DNA from: Sphingobacteriales bacterium
Lineage (GTDB): Bacteria; Bacteroidota; Bacteroidia; Chitinophagales; UBA2359
Assembly: GCA_016700115.1 (NCBI GenBank)
Contig: CP064999.1
Coordinates: 5,699,501-5,763,500 of the forward strand
Length of the DNA: 64,000 nucleotides
Direction of reading: 5' to 3'
Position 1 is the stretch's first letter, and each line of letters begins with the position of its first letter. A program made the position numbers and the translations under genes. Below are positions 53,843 through 60,936 of the stretch, in pieces. A model generated the notes under the pieces. It was not told where the DNA came from, did no database searches, and saw only the letters and a program-made list of their open reading frames with translations.

Positions 53843-54181
53843 ATGCTATCAACAGAGAAAACATTATCAGAAGTAATTGAAATATTAAGACAACGAGGTT
53901 ACACAGAAGACTTTAACCTGTTAGAAGAAAACATCTCATATAAAAAAGGAGGCGAAAAAGTTGATTTGAACGACATCGTTATTGATAAAATATATCGTTT
54001 TACCGGACAAAACGACTTGGACGATGAAGCCATTTTATACGCAATGAGAAACCGAAAAGACGGAGCAAAAGGCGTATTTGTTAATGGATATGGAACTTAC
54101 ACAGACTCAGGGGCAAACGCTGTTATCAGCAAAATTAATGTTGAAGAAAATGACAATGATGATTGGACAGTAGAAAAATGA
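53843..54181 (+). CDS. Small conserved protein, phosphoribosylpyrophosphate-synthetase-like by annotation
   Basis: A 112-residue acidic protein: LSEVIEILRQRGYTEDFNLLEENI then IDKIYRFTGQNDLDDEAILYAMRNRK then GVFVNGYGTYTDSGANAVISKI. These blocks match a small Bacteroidota protein that databases often call phosphoribosylpyrophosphate synthetase, although it lacks the size and motifs of that enzyme. I therefore treat the function as unknown. It is the first gene of cassette 3 and ends 19 bp before the DUF6660-like gene. Confidence 0.65.
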   Translation: MLSTEKTLSEVIEILRQRGYTEDFNLLEENISYKKGGEKVDLNDIVIDKIYRFTGQNDLDDEAILYAMRNRKDGAKGVFVNGYGTYTDSGANAVISKINVEENDNDDWTVEK

Positions 54182-54188
54182 TTTTTAT

Positions 54189-54196
54189 TAAATTTG
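54189..54196 (+). promoter_or_regulatory. -7 element 4 nt before a GTG start (leaderless)
   Basis: TAAATTTG, then CACC, then the start codon GTG at 54201. The 4-nt distance is the same as for the paralogue at 39826. Confidence 0.5.
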
Positions 54197-54200
54197 CACC

Positions 54201-54509
54201 GTGAAATATTTATCTTCCATATTAGCCATTTACGTTTTGTTGCTGACAGCAGCACCGAACTTAGTGGAGGACAAATGTTTTCAGGAGCAAACGACTGAAC
54301 AATCCCAAGACAACCAAGATGATAAAGATTGTGGCGATTGTTGTTCACCTTTTATGAATTGCCATACTTGTGTAGGGTTTACTTTCCCGATAGCAAACTT
54401 TGCTTTACACTCTGTTCTTACCTATTCAGACAAAAAAGTTTCCATATACAAGGACAATACTACGTCTGACTTTTTCTCTGCCATTTGGCAACCGCCTAAG
54501 ATTAGTTAA
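54201..54509 (+). CDS. Small exported DUF6660-like protein (paralogue of the 39826 gene)
   Basis: A 102-residue protein from GTG with a signal segment (residues 1-18), an acidic Gln/Asp-rich region, cysteines (GDCCSPFMNCHTCVG) and the shared end IWQPPKIS. The Cys-rich middle is likely to bind a metal ion in the periplasm. It lies upstream of a TonB receptor; in cassette 2 its paralogue lies upstream of an RND pump. Both have two hairpins after them. The pairing suggests a common role at the head of metal operons. Confidence 0.65.
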   Translation: MKYLSSILAIYVLLLTAAPNLVEDKCFQEQTTEQSQDNQDDKDCGDCCSPFMNCHTCVGFTFPIANFALHSVLTYSDKKVSIYKDNTTSDFFSAIWQPPKIS

Positions 54510-54516
54510 TGTTTCA

Positions 54517-54562
54517 GTGCCTTAGGCACAATAACAAATTGCGGTGCTACGCACCGCCAATT
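54517..54562 (+). repeat. Two tandem hairpins between DUF6660-like gene and TonB receptor gene
   Basis: GTGCC-TTA-GGCAC (54517-54529) and GCGGTGC-TAC-GCACCGC (54541-54557, with AATT on both sides). The place matches the two hairpins at 40152-40206, though the stem sequences differ. Confidence 0.6.
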
Positions 54563-54595
54563 CTTATTTTTCAAACATTAATAATCATTCAGACA

Positions 54596-56770
54596 ATGAA
54601 GTTAAAAATCATTTTGCTGCTAATGGTAGCATTTCATATAAATACCGTATTCGGACAGAATACATTTAAAGCGGTCATAAAAGACAGCGAAACAAAAGAG
54701 CCGTTAATCGGTGCGACAGCAATTTTATCAGGAACAGCAACAGGAGCAACCGCAGATATTGACGGACTGATAACCTTAACCAATATTCCGAACGGAAAAC
54801 AGGTAATTGAATTTCGTTATATAGGTTATGAAACACGAAAAGACACCTTTGAATTTCCTTTAACAACAATAGACCCGATTGAAATTTTTCTACAATCAGA
54901 AACAGACGAGTTGGACGAAATTGTGATTTCATCTACACGAAGTTCAAGAACAATCAAAGACATTCCGACAAGAATTGAATTTATTGCAGGAGAGGAATTA
55001 GAAGAAAAGGGAAATATGAAAGCGGGCGATATTCGTATGCTTTTGAGCGAAAGTACAGGCATACAAACGCAACAAACATCGGCAACATCTGCCAACGCTT
55101 CTATTCGTATTCAGGGACTTGACGGACGATACACCCAAATTCTTAAAGACGGATTTCCCTTATTTGCAGGAGCAGCAAGTGGTTTGGGACTTTTGCAAAC
55201 ACCACCGCTTGACTTAAAGCAGGTAGAAATTATTAAAGGTTCTTCATCTACGCTTTACGGAGGTGGAGCAATAGCAGGATTGGTAAACCTGATTTCCAAA
55301 ACGCCAACTGATGAAAGAGAGTTGCGTTTTCATTTAAACGGAAGTTCGGGCAGAGGTTTTGATATAAATGGTTTTTACGGACAACGATTTAACAAAATCG
55401 GGACAACTGTTTTTGCCTCACATAACCGCAATTGGGCTTACGACCCTGCCAATATTGACCTTACAGCTATTCCAAAATTTGACAGGTATGTTTTCAATCC
55501 CAAGTTGTTTGTTTATTTCAGCGATAAAACAAAACTGAATGTTGGATTAAACACAGCCATTGAAAACCGTATCGGTGGCGACATACATTATATTCAGGGA
55601 AATGGCGACACTATCCACAGTTATTTTGAAGAAAACAAAACACAACGCTATTCTACACAATTGTCTTTTGACCATAAATTTAATGACAAAAGTTTTTTCA
55701 ATTTTAAAAACAGCGTGAGTTACTTTAACAGGATAATCAACATTCCTAATTATAGTTTTGACGGCACACAAACGGCAACTTTCAGCGAAGCAAGCTATAC
55801 CAATGTCAGGGAAAAAACAGAATGGGTTACAGGGGTAAATCTTTGGACAGACAATTTTCAGGAAAAGCAGTTAGATACTTTTCCGTTGAGAAATTACGAC
55901 CAAATTACTTTTGGTGCATTTGCTCAAAATTCGTGGAAAGCTACCAAGTGGCTCAATCTTGAAACAGGTTTCAGAGCCGATTATGTTATTGACTATGGCA
56001 TTGCATTACTGCCAAGAGTTTCGGCATTATTCAAAATAACGGATAAATTTTCTTCACGTCTTGGCGGTGGATTTGGCTATAAAACGCCAACCATTTTTAC
56101 AGAAGAAAGCGAACGCATACAATATCAAAATGTAATGCCGATTGATAAAAACATCAACAAATTAGAACGCAGTTACGGAGGAAATGTTGATTTTAATTAT
56201 CGCACCGCATTTGGCGAAAAAGTAACGTTTAGCATTAACCAACTTTTCTTTTACACCTATTTGGATAATCCTTTGTTGCTTGACTATCAAACAAACGGCT
56301 TATACCAATTTATCAATTCGGCAGGGCATATTGATACAAGAGGAACGGAAACCAATATCAAAATCGGCTATGAAGATTTTAAATTGTTTTTGGGCTATAC
56401 GTTTACAGATACACGCTTGCATCAAAACGGAGTTTCAACAAATACGCCACTTACGCCAAAGCACAGGATAAATTCAGTTTTAATGTATGAAATAGAGGAT
56501 AAATGGAAAGTAGGTTTGGAAGCGTATTATTTCAGCCCTCAAAAATTAAGTGACGGAGCAACAGGAAAACAATATGTGCTTTGCGGATTTATGGTTGAAA
56601 AGCTATGGGAAAAATTTTCTGTTTACATCAACTTTGAAAATTTCCTTGACGCACGACAAACCCGATTTGACACCATTTATACAGGAACAGTTATCAATCC
56701 TGTTTTCAGGGACATTTACGCACCGCTTGACGGATTTTTAATTAATGGCGGTATAAAATTAAAATTGTAA
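54596..56770 (+). CDS. TonB-dependent receptor
   Basis: A 724-residue outer-membrane receptor. ATG 54596 gives the signal peptide MKLKIILLLMVAFHINTVFGQ; the longer ORF adds 29 unsupported residues. A carboxypeptidase-like regulatory domain (FKAVIKDSETKEPLIGATAI, residues 24-105) is followed by the plug (SSTLYGGGAIAGLVNLISK near 205) and a 22-strand barrel with a C-terminal aromatic-hydrophobic end (FLINGGIKLKL). It takes up a metal chelate using TonB energy, inferred because the next gene is a cation transporter. The stop is 5 bp before that gene. Confidence 0.9.
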   Translation: MKLKIILLLMVAFHINTVFGQNTFKAVIKDSETKEPLIGATAILSGTATGATADIDGLITLTNIPNGKQVIEFRYIGYETRKDTFEFPLTTIDPIEIFLQSETDELDEIVISSTRSSRTIKDIPTRIEFIAGEELEEKGNMKAGDIRMLLSESTGIQTQQTSATSANASIRIQGLDGRYTQILKDGFPLFAGAASGLGLLQTPPLDLKQVEIIKGSSSTLYGGGAIAGLVNLISKTPTDERELRFHLNGSSGRGFDINGFYGQRFNKIGTTVFASHNRNWAYDPANIDLTAIPKFDRYVFNPKLFVYFSDKTKLNVGLNTAIENRIGGDIHYIQGNGDTIHSYFEENKTQRYSTQLSFDHKFNDKSFFNFKNSVSYFNRIINIPNYSFDGTQTATFSEASYTNVREKTEWVTGVNLWTDNFQEKQLDTFPLRNYDQITFGAFAQNSWKATKWLNLETGFRADYVIDYGIALLPRVSALFKITDKFSSRLGGGFGYKTPTIFTEESERIQYQNVMPIDKNINKLERSYGGNVDFNYRTAFGEKVTFSINQLFFYTYLDNPLLLDYQTNGLYQFINSAGHIDTRGTETNIKIGYEDFKLFLGYTFTDTRLHQNGVSTNTPLTPKHRINSVLMYEIEDKWKVGLEAYYFSPQKLSDGATGKQYVLCGFMVEKLWEKFSVYINFENFLDARQTRFDTIYTGTVINPVFRDIYAPLDGFLINGGIKLKL

Positions 56771-56775
56771 GAATT

Positions 56776-57570
56776 ATGCAAAAGACAATATTTAAAATCA
56801 TAAAAATGGATTGCCCAAGCGAGGAGCAATTGATACGAATGAAACTGCAAAAGTTTGATGAAATAAAATCATTGGAGTTTGATATTGCAAACCGAAAATT
56901 GACAGTTCATCATATTGCGGAAAGCCAACCTATACTTTCGGCTTTGGAAACTCTAAATCTTGATACAACTTTAATTTCAACGGAAGAAAATACAATAGAA
57001 ATAGAAGCAGACACAAGCAGTATGCAACGAAAATTATTGTGGACGGTTCTTATTATCAATTTTCTGTTTTTCGGGTTAGAAATGCTGTTTGGCATTTTTT
57101 CCAATTCAATGGGATTGGTAGCGGACAGTTTGGATATGCTTGCTGACAGTATCGTTTACGCATTGGCATTATTTGCAGTTGGAGGAACGATTGCAAGAAA
57201 AAATAACATCGCCAAGTTTGCAGGATATTTTCAAATCCTTTTAGCTGTTATCGGTTTCGTTGAAGTTGTCAGACGTTTTATCGGAGTTGAAAAAATGCCC
57301 GATTTCCAAACAATGATTGTAGTTTCTGTTTTAGCCCTGATAGCAAATGTGATTTGTCTTTACTTATTACAAAAAGGAAAAAGTAAAGAAGCCCATATGC
57401 AAGCAAGTATGATTTTTACTTCCAATGACGTAATAATTAATTCGGGTGTAATCCTTGCAGGACTTTTGGTTAATTGGCTTAATTCAGGTTATCCCGACTT
57501 GATTATTGGAGCAATTGTTTTTGTAATTGTTGCAAGAGGAGCATACAGGATATTACAGTTAGCGAAATAA
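56776..57570 (+). CDS. Cation diffusion facilitator (CDF) with N-terminal metal-binding domain
   Basis: A 264-residue CDF transporter for divalent metal ions (Zn, Co, Cd or Fe). An HMA-like ferredoxin-type domain covers residues 1-65 (IFKIIKMDCPSEEQLIRMKL has one Cys). Six membrane segments follow; the transport site is ADSLDMLADS (D-x-x-x-D) in helix 2 and SNDVIINSG in helix 5, where CDF proteins normally have H/D-x-x-x-D. It has no C-terminal cytoplasmic domain. It is the last gene of cassette 3, 5 bp after the TonB receptor. A hairpin follows directly after the stop. Confidence 0.85.
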   Translation: MQKTIFKIIKMDCPSEEQLIRMKLQKFDEIKSLEFDIANRKLTVHHIAESQPILSALETLNLDTTLISTEENTIEIEADTSSMQRKLLWTVLIINFLFFGLEMLFGIFSNSMGLVADSLDMLADSIVYALALFAVGGTIARKNNIAKFAGYFQILLAVIGFVEVVRRFIGVEKMPDFQTMIVVSVLALIANVICLYLLQKGKSKEAHMQASMIFTSNDVIINSGVILAGLLVNWLNSGYPDLIIGAIVFVIVARGAYRILQLAK

Positions 57571-57583
57571 AAAGCCAACGCAC

Positions 57584-57653
57584 ACAAGCACACACATTTT
57601 GCAGCCGCTACAAGCCAACACGCAAACCAAAGCTGCAAAAAGAGTGTGCTTGT
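57584..57653. repeat. Hairpin with ACA/AGA internal loop, end of cassette 3
   Basis: ACAAGCACAC-ACA-TTTTGCAGC (57584-57605) pairs with GCTGCAAAA-AGA-GTGTGCTTGT (57632-57653). Both stems are perfect. It starts 14 bp after the CDF gene stop codon. Confidence 0.7.
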
Positions 57654-57780
57654 TCCCCCGAAAAAAAATGAATAAAAAATTTTCCTGCCCTTCTGAAAAA
57701 AGAAAAAATACCCGAACACACAAGCCGACAACGACACTTGAACGACATACAGACAATGGTTTACTAAGACGGTGGACAGA
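57654..57780. other. Short gene-free stretch in cassette 3
   Basis: About 130 bp between the hairpin and the recombination site, with homopolymer-rich sequence and no recognised element. Confidence 0.5.
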
Positions 57781-57915
57781 ACGCCAGCTGCTAACAGCGG
57801 TTTGGCGTAATGGGGGCGGACGTGCTTCGTATGAAAATTTGTGCTAAATTTGAACTGTGTGCTTCGTATCAAGTTTTGTGCTGAAAAGCCCCCACTACGC
57901 CAAGCCGCAAACCGT
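57781..57915 (+). other. attC-like site D, left part (cassette 3 end), interrupted by IS copy 2
   Basis: The arm ACGCCAGCTGCTAAC (57781-57795) is followed by the hairpin GCGGTTTGGCGTAATGGGGG (57797-57816, then C) paired with GCCCCCACTACGCCAAGCCG (57888-57907, then C). The stem is 21 bp with one T-G and the same A-C mismatch as in site B. CCGT (57912-57915) is followed by the IS. Confidence 0.7.
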
Positions 57916-59630
57916 CAGGCTGTGAAAAAACTTGTTTTTTTGCAAAAACTCTCATAAAAACTGGCTATAGAATAATCCCCAAAGCCTATACTTTTGATTG
58001 GAGCGGAGATGTTTTTGAGGTTACAACTTTTGTTCAAAATGAAAAAGAGTGCTGAGAGGCAATATAAAAGTCGTTTTTTTGAGCAAACAAGACTACTTTG
58101 GATAGTCGGGCTGCCAATTTTTGAGCTTTATCAATAGTTCTTCCATCCCAAGTATGTTGATAGTGCGTTTGATGTTATAGACCAACAAAATCAAACTGTG
58201 TTCTCCGTTTACTTTTGATAACCCCCGGAGGTTGGTGTAGTAGTAGTTCCATTGCCGTTTGATAGTTCCAAAAATATGTTCGTTGATTTCCTGCCGTTTG
58301 CGGTATTGTGCTTTTTGGGTTTGATAGCGTTCGCTGTTTTGGGCTACTACTTCGGCAAATTCGCTGCGTTCTATTTCCCTACCCCCTTTTTGCCTGCCGG
58401 TACAGAGGTGTTTTACCGGGCAGTTTTTGCAAGCAGAGGTTCTATATTTTTTAAACTTGTAGGGGGTGTAATCTCTTGCTTTGTTGTGCCATCTGCCTTT
58501 GGTCGAAAGCGTTTCGCCTTGCGGACAAGTGTAGGTGTCTGTTTCCTGGTTGTAGGTGAACTGGTGACCAAGTAGGCTTCAGTGGTGCCGTGTGCGTTGC
58601 TGTTTACCGTTTCCTGTTGGGCAACGATGGTGGTGATGCCGGCTTCTTTGCACTCGCTTAGTTGCCGGGCATTGTGGTAGCCTTTGTCGGCTAAAATGGT
58701 CGTGTTTTCCAATTGTAAGTTTTCTTTTGCTTCGGTGGCTATGCCACTAAGGGCATTTCTGTCGTTTTGGTTGATCGTATGGGTTGCCACCACAAGGCTA
58801 TGTTTACTATCCACTGCTGTTTGTATATTATAGGCTACCTCTACCACCTGACCATGAATGAGCAAGGAACGGGCATCTGTATCAGTCGTACTCACTTGTG
58901 TAGCGCCTGTTTTCTCTATTTGGGATGCCAACGCTTCGTATTTCAGCTTGCCGGCTTGCAGGCGATTGATTTTCTCTTGTATCTGCTTTATCTCAGCTTG
59001 ACGGTCGCTTTGGTCGTTTTGCTCTAATTCTGCTATGTATTGCTCCGTTTGACGTGAAATGTAGGCTAAGTGACGCTCTATCTTCTTCGGGTTGTAGTTA
59101 TTTTTTTTGCTGTTGTTCGCCCTAATCTTTGTGCCGTCTATAGCAATTGTTTCACCACTCACCAATTCGGCATCTTTCAAAAAAGCAAAAACAACTTAAA
59201 GGTTTTGCGCAACGCATCCGGATTGTCTTTGCGAAAATCGGCAATGCTGTGGTAGTTAGGCACCAAACTGTGACAAAGCCACTGCATTTCTATATTGCGG
59301 ATACACTCTTTTTCGAGCTTCCGGCTGCTGCGGATGCCATTTAAATAGCCGTATAAATATATTTTCAGAAACAAAGAGGTCTCAAAAGGTGGTCTCCCTT
59401 CTGGCTTTAATGTTTGTACTTCCAAAACCCAATTTTAATAAATCCAGATGTTCAACAAATGCGTCAATAAACCGAACCGGGTTATCAGCTCTGATCTTTG
59501 CTCTCCAAACAGACTATTTGCATCTGCAGGCGGGGTGTTCCTTGTAAGTATGCCATAGCATAAAATTACGCATTTTTTGTTACTTTTTAGAATATTATTG
59601 TATATTTGTTGGCAGTTTTTTCACAGGCTG
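57916..59630 (-). mobile_element. IS1182-like element, copy 2 (1715 bp)
   Basis: The same 17-bp terminal repeats as copy 1, and CCGT on both sides (57912-57915 and 59631-59634). Sequence is nearly identical to copy 1. It is inserted at the same base of the recombination site and in the same direction. Confidence 0.85.
58093..59556 (-). pseudogene. IS1182-like transposase, frameshifted
   Basis: It matches copy 1 with a different set of indels: A6 where A7 would keep the frame (59179-59184), plus a frame break near position 58565. Its longest intact part reads KDAELVSGETIAIDGTKIRA onward with the DDE domain. Copy 1 has one base too many and copy 2 one too few in the same homopolymer. Confidence 0.85.
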
Positions 59631-59647
59631 CCGTTAGTGGCAAGGCT
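59631..59647 (+). other. attC-like site D, right part (start of cassette 4)
   Basis: CCGT then GTTAGTGGC-AA-GGCT (59633-59647), the first bases of cassette 4. Confidence 0.65.
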
Positions 59648-59657
59648 ATGACGACAC

Positions 59658-59685
59658 AACCCGTCAGACAAAATCGGGTTCTTTT
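59658..59685 (+). terminator. Terminator-like hairpin at the start of cassette 4
   Basis: AACCCG (59658-59663) pairs with CGGGTT (59675-59680), followed by CTTTTT. It lies between the cassette start and its own promoter, so it may block read-through from upstream cassettes. Confidence 0.45.
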
Positions 59686-59706
59686 TGACATTTTATATTT
59701 TAGCAG

Positions 59707-59736
59707 TTGCTTAAATAAACAAATTGACTACCTTTG
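59707..59736 (+). promoter_or_regulatory. Promoter of the mercury cassette, 4 nt before the ATG (leaderless)
   Basis: TTG at 59707-59709 and TACCTTTG at 59729-59736 with a 19-bp spacer. TGCT and then ATG (59741) follow, the same 4-nt distance seen at two other cassette genes. Confidence 0.6.
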
Positions 59737-59740
59737 TGCT

Positions 59741-60115
59741 ATGGACAACAATTCTTGTATAAGACAACAAGCGGACATTAAACAAATAAACCGCTGTAAA
59801 GACCGAGTTTCAGAACTCAACGGCTCGTTTGACTATTTATCGAACGGACTTGAATTGGCAGGAAACAACGTAAGACTGAAAATTCTATTTCTGCTCTATG
59901 AAGAAAAACGACTTTGTGTTTGTGATATAAGCGACATTCTCGGTATGACAATTTCAGCAGTTTCACAACACTTGAGAAAACTCAAAGACAGAAAACTTAT
60001 TGAAACCGAACGAGAAGCACAAACCATTTTTTACTCGTTGACAAAAGAGTATGAAAAAATGCTGAAACCGTTTTTCAAAATACTTGACGAAAACAAAATA
60101 TTAGAAACATTATGA
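59741..60115 (+). CDS. ArsR/SmtB-family metal-responsive repressor
   Basis: A 124-residue regulator. The winged-helix part reads RLKILFLLYEEKRLCVCDISDILGMTISAVSQHLRKLKDRKLIETE, with the metal-binding C-V-C in the helix typical of ArsR-family thiol sensors. It should release its own operator on Hg, Cd or a similar metal. I take ATG 59741 because the promoter's -7 element lies just before it; the longer ORF to 59606 lies over the promoter. The gene overlaps the next one by 4 bp (ATGA), so translation is coupled. Confidence 0.9.
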   Translation: MDNNSCIRQQADIKQINRCKDRVSELNGSFDYLSNGLELAGNNVRLKILFLLYEEKRLCVCDISDILGMTISAVSQHLRKLKDRKLIETEREAQTIFYSLTKEYEKMLKPFFKILDENKILETL

Positions 60116-60711
60116 AAACAGACAACAAACTAATCGGAGCAGGACTTTTAACAGCAATTGCAGCTTCATTGTGTTGCATTACACCTGTCTTGGCTCTCAT
60201 TGCAGGAACAAGCGGACTTGCTTCTACTTTTTCTTGGCTCGAACCTTTCAGACCGTATTTTATCGGTTTGACAATTTTGGTTCTTGGTTTTGCTTGGTAT
60301 CAAAAGTTGAAACCTAAAAAGCAAATTGACTGCAACTGTGAGACAGAAGAAAAACCAAAATTCATTCAGTCAAAAATGTTTTTAGGAATTGTAACAGCAT
60401 TTGCAATCGTTATGCTTGCCTTTCCATACTATTCAAGCATTTTCTACCCAAAGAAAGAAAAGCAAATCATAGTAGTGGACAAATCCAATATTCAAAAAGT
60501 AAAATTTACGATTAGCGGAATGACTTGTGCGAGTTGCGAAGAACACGTAAATCACGAAGTAAATAAATTGACAGGAATAATAAGTTCAAACGCTTCATAT
60601 GAAAATGGAAATGCAATCATAGAATTTGACAACTCAAAAACAAATATTTCTGAAATCGAAAAAGCAATAAACTCAACAGGATATTCTGTAACCGACAAAA
60701 AAGAAAATTAA
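60112..60711 (+). CDS. merTP: Fused mercuric transport protein MerTP
   Basis: A 199-residue protein. The MerT part has three membrane segments and the cysteine pairs SLCCITP (near residue 20, first helix) and DCNCET (loop after helix 2). The MerP part is a C-terminal HMA domain with the ligand motif GMTCASCEEHV near residue 140. MerT moves Hg(II) across the inner membrane, and MerP binds it first; fusion of both in one chain is a known form. No mercuric reductase gene (merA) is found in this window, so the fate of the imported mercury is not explained by this cassette. It overlaps the ArsR gene by 4 bp. Confidence 0.9.
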   Translation: MKTDNKLIGAGLLTAIAASLCCITPVLALIAGTSGLASTFSWLEPFRPYFIGLTILVLGFAWYQKLKPKKQIDCNCETEEKPKFIQSKMFLGIVTAFAIVMLAFPYYSSIFYPKKEKQIIVVDKSNIQKVKFTISGMTCASCEEHVNHEVNKLTGIISSNASYENGNAIIEFDNSKTNISEIEKAINSTGYSVTDKKEN

Positions 60712-60712
60712 A

Positions 60713-60919
60713 ATGGAAATCAAATTACAATCAACAATAACTTGCCCCAACTGCGGACATAAGAAAGAAGAAACAATGCCGACAGACGCTTGCCAATATT
60801 TTTACGAATGTGAAAAATGCAAACAAGTTCTAAAACCAAAACAAGGCGACTGCTGTGTTTATTGTAGCTACGGAAGTGTTGCTTGTCCACCAATTCAGCA
60901 GGACAAAAAATGTTGCTGA
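60713..60919 (+). CDS. GDCCVxC-domain protein (mercury operon associated)
   Basis: A 68-residue cysteine-rich protein with eight or more cysteines. The N-terminal CPNCGHKK forms half of a zinc ribbon, the second being CEKC, and the C-terminal GDCCVYCSYGSVACPPIQ matches the GDCCVxC motif found in mer-associated small proteins. In other members a selenocysteine can replace one Cys; here no UGA interrupts the frame. It probably binds mercury or another soft metal in the cytosol. It starts 1 bp after merTP. Confidence 0.9.
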   Translation: MEIKLQSTITCPNCGHKKEETMPTDACQYFYECEKCKQVLKPKQGDCCVYCSYGSVACPPIQQDKKCC

Positions 60920-60936
60920 CAGACGGAAAACAAAGA

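Larger units (their letters stand above)
53518..59632 (+). mobile_element. Cassette 3: second metal cassette (carries IS copy 2)
   Basis: It begins GTTAGCAGC-AA-GCGT and ends ACGC-CA-GCTGCTAAC (57781-57795), which are complementary in both blocks. Without the IS it is 4.4 kb, with a small conserved protein, a DUF6660-like protein, a TonB receptor and a CDF transporter. Confidence 0.55.
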
